This document shows, in pieces, positions 47,201 through 54,282 of a stretch of 64,000 nucleotides of DNA (position 1 is the stretch's first letter; each line of letters starts with the position of its first letter). Made by a program: the position numbers and the translations under genes. The DNA lies in assembly GCF_000497755.1 (NCBI RefSeq), contig NZ_AYOD01000008.1, forward strand, positions 180,737 through 244,736. The letters are read 5' to 3'. The stretch is from Aliihoeflea sp. 2WW. GTDB taxonomy: Bacteria > Pseudomonadota > Alphaproteobacteria > Rhizobiales > Rhizobiaceae. Below the pieces are notes generated by a model. That model saw nothing but the letters and a program-made list of their open reading frames with translations, ran no database searches and was not told the DNA's origin.

Positions 47201-48074
47201 ACCCGTCCGGATTGCCCTGCGTCACGCCCGGCCGCACGCGGCATGTCCCTGCGCGTAGATCGTCGCCGAACCAGGTGACGACCAGCGCGACATGCTTCAG
47301 GTTCGGAAACACCGCCTGCAGCTCGTCGAGCGAAGCCTCGATGTCGGTGCCAGCGTGAAGCACATGCCGGTTCACCGCCTCAGTCTCGCCGACCGGCCGC
47401 GACCGCGTCACCTCGGCCGGCGACAGGCCGTATTCGGTCGAGCCGGGGATCAGCGCCACCGCCCGCACGTCGTTCTGGTAGCCGCCGACCGGCCGCACCA
47501 CCTCGAACTGGAATTGCGGCAGGCGGTTGCCGAAATCGGTCAACGGAAAGCGGTCGAACACCACATAGGCGACGCCGCGATAGGCCGGCGCATCGCCCTG
47601 CTTTGCCGCGATCAGTGGGTCGGGCTGCTGGTCCTCGCCGCCCCGGTAGACACGGATGTCGAAGCGCTCGCGGTCGATCTCGCGCCCATCCGCCCAGATC
47701 CGCCTGACGCTCGCGATCTCGCCCTCGCACAGCGCAAAGGCTGCATTGGCGAAATAGCTGTAGGTCGTCGTCTTCGGCCCGCCCTTGCCGCCCTGCCGCT
47801 CGGTCCGGCTCTCTTCCTCGAAACGCGTCGCCCAGATCAGGTTGCCGGCGATCCGCGCCGTGCCGAAGACTTGGGGAAGCGGCACGCCCTCTTCCGCCTG
47901 GAACGGCCGCATCCCCGACAGCCGCGGCCCCTCGATGCGCTGCGAGCCGTTGATCAGCGCGCGGTCGACGAGATAGCCGCCGATCGCACCCGCCGCCGAG
48001 CCGATCGCCGCACCGAACGTGCCGAGATAGCCGCCGAGAAACGACCCGGCAGCCTGCAGAACGATTGTCGCCAT
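44220..48074 (-). CDS. GTA gp15, host-specificity megatron/tail tip protein
   Basis: A 1,284-residue tail tip protein, the usual size. The N-terminal part is hydrophobic and Gly-rich (GSFLGGYLGTFGAAIGSAAGAIGGYLVDRALINGSQ). A central TIM-barrel-like glycoside-hydrolase domain contains DAFLLGSELRGLTTLRDG, ISYGADWSEYFGHQPGDGSGDV, KPVWMTEIGCPAIDKGPNQPN; the C-terminal part is the phage tail module. In RcGTA this protein contacts the cell envelope during DNA entry. It follows gp14 by 12 nt. Confidence 0.95.
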   Translation of the reverse strand: MATIVLQAAGSFLGGYLGTFGAAIGSAAGAIGGYLVDRALINGSQRIEGPRLSGMRPFQAEEGVPLPQVFGTARIAGNLIWATRFEEESRTERQGGKGGPKTTTYSYFANAAFALCEGEIASVRRIWADGREIDRERFDIRVYRGGEDQQPDPLIAAKQGDAPAYRGVAYVVFDRFPLTDFGNRLPQFQFEVVRPVGGYQNDVRAVALIPGSTEYGLSPAEVTRSRPVGETEAVNRHVLHAGTDIEASLDELQAVFPNLKHVALVVTWFGDDLRAGTCRVRPGVTQGNPDGFSQEWAVSGVARAAAYVVSQIDDAAAYGGTPSDRSVIDAIGEINRRGLKVTLYPFIMMDVPAGNALPDPYGEAAQAVYPWRGRITSMPAPGQAGSPDKTNAMQGIVAYFTGAVGPADVVAAGEGVTCLRPDDWGYRRLVLHYARLAALAGGVDAFLLGSELRGLTTLRDGSNGFPFVDVLCELAGEVAAMLPQARISYGADWSEYFGHQPGDGSGDVLFHLDPLWAHPAVSAVGIDNYMPLSDWRDGDEAGGNPDGFSSANDRDGLLESVFRGEGHDFFYASQEDRVARQRMAISDGAYGKDWVFRYKDIKSWWENPHFDRLGGVELSEPMAWVPASKPVWMTEIGCPAIDKGPNQPNVFPDPKSSENAAPHFSNGARSDVAQARYLEAQHGAWQPGHSSFDGTRNPVAALEGGRMVDPDRLYVWAWDARPFPAFPTLGGVWADGANWFLGHWLNGRASGVDVASLIETIMTRHGLPLPDVRDVHQTIAGYVVDEPGTARAALQPLVELFGLGVSESGGTITFRDPEIVGEVVDLVDLVDDGGVVIETTSEAQTQVASEVELAYRDPFREYQAAQARAAKFEPGADSRARLGFPGMLEEGQAAALATRWLDRHRAGRETISFATAPAALSTGQAVRLPQRRGDRVYRVETIEEGLTARVVARRIGLRAATAWQGILPPVHTSPKLPGPPEAIWLDLPMGPNAEAAETRLRIAAVARPWRSQLVFASPDVAGFDLRAQIDRPATMGRLEEPAQPGRSGVIDRVTRIRVRLHGGSLQSVAVADMLNGANAAAIETAVGWEVLQFAGAEEIAPGLWEVGDLLRGQLGTEDALASGAPAGARFVLLDRAVVAAGLQSSEIGRELNWRCVPAGYDLSDRYATSAIVSGGMRALLPLSPCHLRCERAGEVVTFAWTRRGRIDADSWLAADIPLGEAEERYLATLLDGSEVVGEAETVLPRWPVDASLVEGRSLLRLRVSQISLVAGPGMVATRDFHFNT

Positions 48075-48086
48075 GAAGTTCCCCGG

Positions 48087-48509
48087 TCAGTCTGGAAATC
48101 GAAACGCCGCCGCGATGCGCGACCGCCAGGCCGGCACGAGCGGCGACACCGCCACCGCGTGGCCTTCATAGGCATGGATGATCGTGTCGCCGTCGGCGAG
48201 AACGGCGAGGTGCTTGGCCGGCAGATGCCGGCGCCAGCGAAAGGCGAGAACGTCGCCCGGCATAGCCTCGCCCGGCGCGATTTCCGCCATATGTCGCCGC
48301 GCAGCCTCCAGCAGCGGCTCTCCTGTCCGCGCCTCGGCCCAGTCGCGCGAATAGGCCGGCATCGCTTCCGGCTCGCAATCATAGAGGTCGCGCCAGATGC
48401 CACGCAGCAGCCCTAAACAGTCGCATCCGACGCCGAGCCGCGATCCCTGATGCCGATAGGGCGTGCCGATCCAGCGCCGCGCTTCACGCAACACGTCCGC
48501 GCGCCTCAT
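48087..48509 (-). CDS. GTA gp14, NlpC/P60 cell-wall peptidase
   Basis: A 140-residue NlpC/P60-type peptidase that likely cuts peptidoglycan during particle entry. Motifs: WIGTPYRHQGSRLGVGCDCLGLLR, with catalytic Cys31 in DCLG, GDVLAFRWR, and KHLAVLADGDTIIHAYEGHAV carrying the catalytic His. It overlaps gp13 by 4 nt and is followed by gp15. Confidence 0.93.
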   Translation of the reverse strand: MRRADVLREARRWIGTPYRHQGSRLGVGCDCLGLLRGIWRDLYDCEPEAMPAYSRDWAEARTGEPLLEAARRHMAEIAPGEAMPGDVLAFRWRRHLPAKHLAVLADGDTIIHAYEGHAVAVSPLVPAWRSRIAAAFRFPD

Positions 48510-49336
48510 GGAACGATCGCCCCGCCGTCGAACACCCCATCCTCACTGACATAGCCATAGGCGACGTCGTTTCCCGGAAGATGCGGAAACCCACGAAAAT
48601 TCAACGTGTTGGCGAACTTATCTCGACAGGTCGAAAAAGCCTTGTCGCAGCCCGCGGTGATAGAGAACGCGAAGCCCGGCGCAAGGTCATCCCCGCCATC
48701 CAGCGTCACCAGACCGCCCTCCGTCCCCCGCCGATGCGCTGTCACGCGATAGGACTGGCCCTCGCTTGTCAGTCTCCCGCCGCCGAACCAGCCATCCGCA
48801 AAGGCGTCGAGCCCCGAGACAACATAGATCCCCGTTCCCGCTTGCGCGACGACAATCCCTGCAGCCCCGAACCCCGCCATCGCGACCCCGCACCTTGCAT
48901 CACCAAGCTCCGCATCGCAGCTCCGCCGCAAATATCGCCCCGCCGGCCGATCGAGATTGCGTACCAGGCTTTCGAGTTCGGCTACCAAAGCCCCGTCGCG
49001 CCGAATGATCTTGCCGATGGCCGATACTCGGACCAATTCGGCCCCGTCCGGCGCGTTCCAGTCGACGCGGAACGTCTCCACCTTCGCGCCGTCGAACAGC
49101 CCCGCGTCGATCTCCGCCTCCGAAAGCCGCGTCGACGAAAGCGCCCCTTCGATCTCCGCCGTGTCGACTGCCAGCCCGAGCGAGGACTGCGCCTCGCTCT
49201 GCGAGAAGCCCGATCGCGGTTCGAAGCTGGTGCCGTCGAAAACAAGCCCCCGATCGTGATCGGTAAAGCCGAGCGCCGTGCCATCCGTCTTCGTCACCCG
49301 CCAGCAAAAGCACAGCGTCGTCGCCCGATCGCTCAT
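48506..49336 (-). CDS. GTA gp13, DUF2163 baseplate/hub protein
   Basis: A 276-residue DUF2163 protein: FCWRVTKTDGTALGFTDHDRGL near the start, YLRRSCDAELGDARCGVAM in the middle and a conserved C-terminal cysteine region (GCDKAFSTCRDKFANTLNFRGFPHLPGND). The RcGTA homologue is part of the tail hub and has an iron-sulfur-binding character suggested by the cysteines. It overlaps gp14 and gp12 by 4 nt each. Confidence 0.92.
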   Translation of the reverse strand: MSDRATTLCFCWRVTKTDGTALGFTDHDRGLVFDGTSFEPRSGFSQSEAQSSLGLAVDTAEIEGALSSTRLSEAEIDAGLFDGAKVETFRVDWNAPDGAELVRVSAIGKIIRRDGALVAELESLVRNLDRPAGRYLRRSCDAELGDARCGVAMAGFGAAGIVVAQAGTGIYVVSGLDAFADGWFGGGRLTSEGQSYRVTAHRRGTEGGLVTLDGGDDLAPGFAFSITAGCDKAFSTCRDKFANTLNFRGFPHLPGNDVAYGYVSEDGVFDGGAIVP

Positions 49337-49968
49337 GCGAACACCTCGACGATCGGGATCGACGGGATCTGCCCCGCCTTGAACGATGACAGGCTGATCT
49401 CCAGCCGGTCGGTGTCGAACCGCGCGGCGATGTCGAACAGGAACCCGGCCGTCACCAGGCTACCCTCCGCTGGCGCTGCATCGAGCGTTACGACACCCGT
49501 CATCGGGTCGACGGAGAACGCGCTTGCATCAAGCTCGAAACCGTCCACGGCCACCTGCACCGATCCCGCGACCGGAAGCGTAATCTCACGCTGATACGCC
49601 TCGGCCCCGCTGCCATAGCTCTTGGCGAGTTGAAACGTCACGCTCTCGCTGTCGCCGATCCCGATCTCCTGATCCATCGATTCGGGTTCGTCACCCAACC
49701 CACTGGATTTGTGGTCGAAAGGGTCGCGGAAGCGGAAGGCATGCAGCGCCCCGCGCCGCGCTTCGAAGAAGGCGACGATCTCGCCCAGATCGTCCAGCGC
49801 GCGCAGCCCGGTGCCGGCGTCGAAGCGCCGTCGCGAGCGGCTCTGGCGCAGATTGCGCCGTTCTTCGCCCGACGTCATGGTGACGATCTCGACGCGCCGT
49901 TCCGGCCCGCCGGTCGCGCCGAAGGAGATCGCGGTCGGAAACCGCTCATCGTGAAATGCGTCCATCAT
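49333..49968 (-). CDS. GTA gp12, DUF2460 distal tail protein
   Basis: A 211-residue DUF2460 protein: FHDERFPTAISFGATGGPERRVEIVTMTSGEERRN, ALDDLGEIVAFFEARRGALHAFRFRDPFDHKS, and LPVAGSVQVAVDGFELDASAFSVDPMTGVVTLDAAP. Homologues form the distal tail ring that joins the tail tube to the hub. Start is ATG at 49968 or the next codon. It overlaps gp13 by 4 nt and starts 4 nt after gp11. Confidence 0.92.
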   Translation of the reverse strand: MMDAFHDERFPTAISFGATGGPERRVEIVTMTSGEERRNLRQSRSRRRFDAGTGLRALDDLGEIVAFFEARRGALHAFRFRDPFDHKSSGLGDEPESMDQEIGIGDSESVTFQLAKSYGSGAEAYQREITLPVAGSVQVAVDGFELDASAFSVDPMTGVVTLDAAPAEGSLVTAGFLFDIAARFDTDRLEISLSSFKAGQIPSIPIVEVFA

Positions 49969-49972
49969 CGCC

Positions 49973-50536
49973 TCACAAGGTTCGCGTACCGCGCGAGACC
50001 GCCCGCGCCAGCATGCCGGTGATCTGCGCTTCGGATTTGCGGAACGAGTTCGCGTCGGCCGCCGTCACGTTGAAGACGACATTGACGGCACCCCCGCCGC
50101 TCGCCGCCACGCCCAGCCGCCCGTCGGCGGAACGTTGCAGCGGCAGGATCGCCTCCGCGCCCGCCTCGCCCATTAGCCCGGCGCCCCGCGCCATCGGAAA
50201 GAGCGTCGGCCCCGAGACGACGCCCCCTTGCGCGAACGGCGTGATCGAGCCCGGCACGCCGCCCTTGGCGAACGGCACGATCCCGCCGAGCAGCCCACTC
50301 AACGCGCTCGACGCCAGCCCGCTCAGCGGCTTCAGCCCCTGGCTCAGCGCCATGCCGGCCAGATTGAGGCCGATGCGGCGCAAGATGTCGTCGAGCGAGC
50401 GTCCGCTGACGGTCGCCGCCCGCAGCGCCCCGCCAAGCTGGTCGCCAAAGCGCGACGACAGTTTTTCGAGGTTCGACAGCGCCGCCGCAAAAGGCGCCGT
50501 GTCGGCCTCGATCGACACGGTGAACGTCTCGTCCAT
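49973..50536 (-). CDS. GTA gp11, tail tape-measure protein
   Basis: A 187-residue protein with a helical start (FAAALSNLEKLSSRFGDQLGGALRAATVSGRSLDDILRRIGLNLAGMAL) and Gly-rich body (FAKGGVPGSITPFAQGGVVSGPTLFPMARGAGLMGEAGAEAILPL) ending VVFNVTAADANSFRKSEAQI. The FAQGGV and GLMGEAGAEAILPL motifs are hallmarks of short GTA tape-measure proteins, which set tail length. It follows the gp10.1-type chaperone after 12 nt. Confidence 0.93.
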   Translation of the reverse strand: MDETFTVSIEADTAPFAAALSNLEKLSSRFGDQLGGALRAATVSGRSLDDILRRIGLNLAGMALSQGLKPLSGLASSALSGLLGGIVPFAKGGVPGSITPFAQGGVVSGPTLFPMARGAGLMGEAGAEAILPLQRSADGRLGVAASGGGAVNVVFNVTAADANSFRKSEAQITGMLARAVSRGTRTL

Positions 50537-50548
50537 CGCAAATCTCCT

Positions 50549-50755
50549 TCAAAGATCGGGAAAGCGCGCCATCAGCGCGCCGAGATCGTCGCGTGCCGGC
50601 GCCGGGCGGGCCGCGCGATTCAGCCCGGCGCACCAGGCGAATTCGCGCGGCGTCATCGCCCAGAGCTCGGCCGGCTTCAGCCGCAACAGGCCGAGGCCGG
50701 TTTCGAGGACGTCGTCCCACGGAAACCAGCTCGGCGGCGCTGCTGCGGCGGTCAA
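50549..50755 (-). CDS. GTA gp10.1-type tail assembly protein
   Basis: A 68-residue protein: FPWDDVLETGLGLLRLKPAELWAMTPREFAWCAG. The pattern of one long helix plus LRLxPxELWxMTPREF is typical of the small phage tail assembly chaperone found next to gp10 in GTAs. It overlaps gp10 by 4 nt. Homologues are often skipped by gene callers because of size. Confidence 0.9.
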   Translation of the reverse strand: MTAAAAPPSWFPWDDVLETGLGLLRLKPAELWAMTPREFAWCAGLNRAARPAPARDDLGALMARFPDL

Positions 50756-51084
50756 GGGTTTGCCGGCCCCGCCTCCCCGGCGAACGTTGCGGTCAGAAGA
50801 TCAGAGACGATCGCCGCGAAACCGGTCACCCCGCCCTTGCAATGCATCGCCAGCACCTCGTCATCGGCCACCGCATTGCCACCGCCGCGCAGACCCGCGC
50901 CGATGATCTTCGCCATGTCGCCGGCCGAGAGCCTGCCCGTCGAAAATCGTTCGACGAGCGCACCGAGATCGTTCGCCTTAAACGCGCTTTCGAGTTCCGC
51001 CAGCGCGCCCAGCGTCAGGCACAGCCGATAGTTGCGGCCGTCGAGCGTCGCGCAGATCTCGCCGCGCCGATGGTTCACGTTCAT
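50752..51084 (-). CDS. GTA gp10, tail assembly protein
   Basis: A 110-residue protein with MNVNHRRGEICATLDGRNYRLCLTLGALAELESAF, SAGDMAKIIGAGLRGGGN and VSDLLTATFAG. This is the GTA-gp10 family, thought to act in tail assembly like the G/GT chaperones of siphophages. It overlaps both gp9 and gp10.1 by 4 nt. Confidence 0.92.
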   Translation of the reverse strand: MNVNHRRGEICATLDGRNYRLCLTLGALAELESAFKANDLGALVERFSTGRLSAGDMAKIIGAGLRGGGNAVADDEVLAMHCKGGVTGFAAIVSDLLTATFAGEAGPANP

Positions 51085-51497
51085 GCGGCCTCCGCGAAGC
51101 TGAGCGCGCCGGCCGATTCCAGCGCCGCCTCGAACGTCACCTCGCCGTCATGGCTGCCGGCATATTCGAGCGCGGTGATCTGGAACGGCCCTTCGATCAC
51201 GCCGAAATCCGGGATCGCCAGTTGCCAGGCCGAGATCGACCCTTCGAAGAAGCGTTCGCGCAGGAGCGCATCCGACGCCTGGTCCTTGAAGATGCCCGAT
51301 CCGCTGACCGATGCCCTCTGCACGCCGGCGCCCGCCAGAAGCTCTCGCCAGCGCCCCGCCGAGTCCGCGTTGGTTACGTCGACGGTTTCGGAGTTGAACG
51401 CCAGCCGCTTGGTGCGCAGCCCGGCAATGGTGACGAAAATGCCTGACCCGTCCGGGTCGAGCTTGAGCAACAGATCCTTGCCCTTCTGAGCAACCAT
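51081..51497 (-). CDS. GTA gp9, major tail tube protein (TP901-1 family)
   Basis: A 138-residue tail tube protein: AQKGKDLLLKLDPDGSGIFVTIAGLRTKRLAFNSETVDVTNADSAGRWRELL, SGSGIFKDQASDALLRERFFEGSISAWQLAIPDFGVIEGPFQITALEYAGSHDGEVTFEAALESAG. It stacks in rings to form the tail tube. It is 39 nt downstream of gp8. Confidence 0.95.
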   Translation of the reverse strand: MVAQKGKDLLLKLDPDGSGIFVTIAGLRTKRLAFNSETVDVTNADSAGRWRELLAGAGVQRASVSGSGIFKDQASDALLRERFFEGSISAWQLAIPDFGVIEGPFQITALEYAGSHDGEVTFEAALESAGALSFAEAA

Positions 51498-51536
51498 GAA
51501 GGCCTCCAGGTGAAATGTTCAACGATGTCAGTGAAT

Positions 51537-51947
51537 TCAGGTCGCCGCTTCGGTCAGCGCGCGAAACCGGATAAGCCCGTGATGGACGTCATTGTCGTCC
51601 TCGTAGCGGACTTCGGAATACTCGGCGTGCAGCCGGATCAGCGCATGACCGTCCAAGGCCAGCGCCGCGTCGTCGAGCGCTGCCCGCACCATTTCCATGA
51701 GCATGTGGCATTCGCTCTTGCCGCGCTCCTTGGACCAGACGTGTAAGGTGACGAGGTGTTCCGCCCCGGTCTCCGTATCGGTCGACCAGTCGTAGACGGC
51801 GGTTCGTCCAAACGTCAGGTAAGGGAACTTCGCGTTGGCCGGCGCCTGGTCGTACAGCCGAACCGCGCCCATGGCGGCGGTCAGGTCTGCATTCGCCTGC
51901 AACGACGCGAAGACGCCCCGCTGAAGCTCAAGTGCCGCGCTTGTCAT
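51537..51947 (-). CDS. GTA gp8, DUF3168 tail terminator
   Basis: A 136-residue DUF3168 protein: ALELQRGVFASLQANADLTAAMGAVRLYDQAPANAKFPYLTFGRTAVYDWSTDTETGAEHLVTLHVWSKERGKSECHMLMEMVRAAL. It caps the tail tube and joins it to the head. The ATG at 51947 (MTSAALELQ) gives the normal length; a longer in-frame start adds an atypical basic stretch. It overlaps the upstream 50-residue frame by 20 nt. Confidence 0.93.
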   Translation of the reverse strand: MTSAALELQRGVFASLQANADLTAAMGAVRLYDQAPANAKFPYLTFGRTAVYDWSTDTETGAEHLVTLHVWSKERGKSECHMLMEMVRAALDDAALALDGHALIRLHAEYSEVRYEDDNDVHHGLIRFRALTEAAT

Positions 51948-52080
51948 CCGCCCCCTCCTCGCCCGTCCGGCGCTCCCGCTCGCCACGATAGCCTGACGCA
52001 ACGTCGTCCGCCATGCCGTGCAGCAAGCTGCGCAGGCTCCTGACGAGATCGTTGCCGGTCGTGCGTATCGCCGCCTTCAT
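51928..52080 (-). CDS. Small ORF between GTA gp7 and gp8
   Basis: A 50-residue frame (MKAAIRTTGNDLVRSLRSLL..., ending DDKRGT), basic and helical first, charged at the end. Its ATG overlaps the gp7 stop as ATGA and its stop lies 20 nt inside gp8, the same coupling seen between other GTA genes. No counterpart is listed between gp7 and gp8 of Rhodobacter GTA as I remember it. It may be a real accessory protein or only an overlap artefact. Confidence 0.45.
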   Translation of the reverse strand: MKAAIRTTGNDLVRSLRSLLHGMADDVASGYRGERERRTGEEGADDKRGT

Positions 52081-52409
52081 CGCCCCGTCTCCCGCGTTTC
52101 GCAGACGAGATAGCGACCCGTCTCGTCCGGGTCGGTGATGGTCTCGATGGCGAAGACGCGCTCGCCGCGGCGAAACCGCATCCGCCGGAAAATGTCGCCG
52201 CGATGGCGCATGGTGATGCGGTGGGTGATGTCGACTTGGCGCTGGTCCGCGCCGTAGCGCATCCGCGCCCGCACCGGCTCGACATGGGCGAACAGCGTCG
52301 CCACCTCGACCCACTCGCGCACGACGCCACCCGCCCCGTCGCCGCTCTCGATCGCGTCTTCGACGATCAGTTCGGTGTGCAGCATCCCTGGATCGATAAA
52401 CTCCATCAA
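52077..52409 (-). CDS. GTA gp7, head closure/stopper protein
   Basis: A 110-residue phage head closure protein: DPGMLHTELIVEDAIESGDGAGGVVREWVEVATLFAHVEPVRARMRYGADQRQVDITHRITMRHRGDIFRRMRFRRGERVFAIETITDPDETGRYLVCETRE. This beta-barrel adaptor seals the head and binds the tail terminator. It overlaps gp6 by 4 nt. Confidence 0.93.
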   Translation of the reverse strand: MMEFIDPGMLHTELIVEDAIESGDGAGGVVREWVEVATLFAHVEPVRARMRYGADQRQVDITHRITMRHRGDIFRRMRFRRGERVFAIETITDPDETGRYLVCETRETGR

Positions 52410-52978
52410 CCAACCCTCCTGCGCTTGAACGGCGCGATCAGCCGCTCGTAGCCGGCCGGATACGAAACCGGCTGGTCGCCCGCGCCATGCACGCCACGAA
52501 ATTCGTACCAGTGCGCCACCAAAACCAGCACCGCACGCTTCAACAGGTCGGGCACGTCGGTCGCCGCCTCTCCATGGCCTGCCACGAAATCGATCTCGAT
52601 GCCGTTCAGCGACGCCGTCGGCGCCAGCGGCACCTTGAAATGGACCCGCGCCGGCCGCGACACCGCGTCGACGACATAGCCCGCCGGGTCGACCACCGAC
52701 CCTTCACCGTCCTCGCCGAACACCGTCACCGACAGAACCTCGCGCACGGGATGCGGCGCCAGGCGCACGGTCCGGTCGCGCGGCCGTGCGTCGAGCACCT
52801 TGCGCCAGGTCTGCGCCATCAGCGCCAGCCCCGTCGCCGCCTCGACCTCCTCGCGCGCGGCCCTGATCAGGCCCGTCAGCAATTCGTCCTCGCTGTCGTG
52901 CTGCACGCGCAGATGGCTCTTTGCCTCGGCCAGCGTCACCGGCTCGCCCTCGGGGCCGGTCGTTCGAAATGCGGTCAT
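52406..52978 (-). CDS. GTA gp6, head-tail connector (phiE125 gp8 family)
   Basis: A 190-residue connector: MTAFRTTGPEGEPVTLAEAKSHLRV, DELLTGLIRAAREEVEAATGLALMAQTWRKVLDARP, LLKRAVLVLVAHWYEFRGV. The family forms a ring below the portal. The ATG at 52978 is chosen because the in-frame extension upstream runs through the capsid gene. An intrinsic terminator lies 22 nt before it, so its expression depends on read-through from the capsid gene or on an undetected promoter. Confidence 0.93.
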   Translation of the reverse strand: MTAFRTTGPEGEPVTLAEAKSHLRVQHDSEDELLTGLIRAAREEVEAATGLALMAQTWRKVLDARPRDRTVRLAPHPVREVLSVTVFGEDGEGSVVDPAGYVVDAVSRPARVHFKVPLAPTASLNGIEIDFVAGHGEAATDVPDLLKRAVLVLVAHWYEFRGVHGAGDQPVSYPAGYERLIAPFKRRRVG

Positions 52979-53000
52979 CGCCACCTCGGTTGTCGGATGC

Positions 53001-53031
53001 AAAAAGGCCCCGGCAATCGCTTGCCGGGGCC
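53001..53031 (-). terminator. Intrinsic terminator between GTA capsid (gp5) and gp6
   Basis: On the minus strand GGCCCCGGCAA (53031-53021) pairs over 11 bp with TTGCCGGGGCC (53016-53006), tetraloop GCGA, then TTTTT (53005-53001). It lies in the 71-bp gap directly after the capsid stop codon. All other gaps inside the cluster are at most 39 nt. Confidence 0.9.
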
Positions 53032-53049
53032 GATACTTCGTTCGACGCC

Positions 53050-54282
53050 TTACGCCGCGAACTTCAGCAGCTTGATCGCGTCGAAATCCTGCACCCCGCC
53101 GCCGACGCGCTTGGTCACGTAGAAGAGCACGTAGGGCTTGGCGGAATACGGGTCGCGCAGCACGCGCACGCCCGCCCGGTCGACGACGAGATAGCCGCGG
53201 CCGAAATCGCCGAAGGCGATCGGCGTCGCATCCGCGCCGATATCGGGCATGTCCTCGGCCTCGACGACCGAAAAGCCCATCAGCATGGCACGCGCGCCCG
53301 CCGTCGCCGGCGGCTGCCACAGATAGTTGCCATCGGCGTCCTTCAGCTTGCGGATCGCCGCCTGCGTCCTGCGGTTCATCACCCAGTTGGCGTTCTGGCG
53401 ATAGCCGCTCTTCAGCGCGTAGACCGTGTCGATCAGCACGTCCGAAGCGTCCTCGGCCGGCAGCGCGCCGTCGACGCCGGTCGCGACATGGCCGAGGCTG
53501 CCCCACGCCCAGTCGCCTTCCGCCACCGACCCATAGTCGAGGAAGCCGCGCGGCTTGTTCACCCCGTCGCCATTGACGAAGGCCGCGCCTTCCTGCTCAG
53601 CGAAGGCGATTTCCACTTCGCCGGTGATCCAGTCGCCGAGATCGACGATCGAATCTTCCAGCAATGCCGCCGTCGCCGCCGGCATGGCGTAGAGTTCCAT
53701 GGTCGGAAACTGCATCTCCTGCAGCGCCGCCGTGGCGGTCTGCGGACGCGCCGCCGTCTCGCCGACCCAGCCGACGGCCGGGCCGTTGACCGCGAAGGGC
53801 TTCTTCAGGACAGCGCCCGACACCTGCCGCACCGTCGCGATCGAGCGGATCGGCGACAGTTCGCGCAGCCTTGCGCCGATCGCCGTCTCGATCTCGTCGG
53901 GCACGAGATAGCCGCCATCCTGGCCCGAGCCGTAGCTCATCGCCTTCTGTTCGAGATCGCGCAACGTGCGGTGCTCGCCGGCGCGCACATAGGTGTCGAA
54001 GGCGTGCTTGTGCTCCAGCGCGACGCCCACCCCGCGTTCGCCGCCCAGATGCGGACGCGCCCGCTTCAGGCTCATCTCGTCGAGCGCGCGCTGCTGGCGG
54101 TCGAGCGCAGCCGAGATGCGATCCACCTTGTCGGTGGTGATCACGTCGGCGCTCATGCGCTTTTCGATCTGCGCCAGCCGGCTGTCATTCGCCTCGCGAA
54201 ACGTGCCGAACGTCGTCATCAAATCGTCGAAGGCATCGCCGATCTCGCCGGTCGCCGCCTTGGTCTCGATGGAATGGTTCAT
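53050..54282 (-). CDS. GTA gp5, HK97-fold major capsid protein
   Basis: A 410-residue major capsid protein with a helical N-terminal delta domain (FDDLMTTFGTFREANDSRLAQIEKRMSADV... to about residue 95), cleaved by the prohead protease, and the HK97 fold: GGYLVPDEIETAIGARLRELSPIRSIATVRQVSG, GWVGETAARPQT, FVNGDGVNKPRGFLDY, NWVMNRRTQAAIRKLKDADGNYLWQP, AFGDFGRGYLVVDRAGVRVLRDPYSAKPYV. Its ATG overlaps the gp4 stop (ATGA); AAAGGA is the SD. Confidence 0.97.
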   Translation of the reverse strand: MNHSIETKAATGEIGDAFDDLMTTFGTFREANDSRLAQIEKRMSADVITTDKVDRISAALDRQQRALDEMSLKRARPHLGGERGVGVALEHKHAFDTYVRAGEHRTLRDLEQKAMSYGSGQDGGYLVPDEIETAIGARLRELSPIRSIATVRQVSGAVLKKPFAVNGPAVGWVGETAARPQTATAALQEMQFPTMELYAMPAATAALLEDSIVDLGDWITGEVEIAFAEQEGAAFVNGDGVNKPRGFLDYGSVAEGDWAWGSLGHVATGVDGALPAEDASDVLIDTVYALKSGYRQNANWVMNRRTQAAIRKLKDADGNYLWQPPATAGARAMLMGFSVVEAEDMPDIGADATPIAFGDFGRGYLVVDRAGVRVLRDPYSAKPYVLFYVTKRVGGGVQDFDAIKLLKFAA

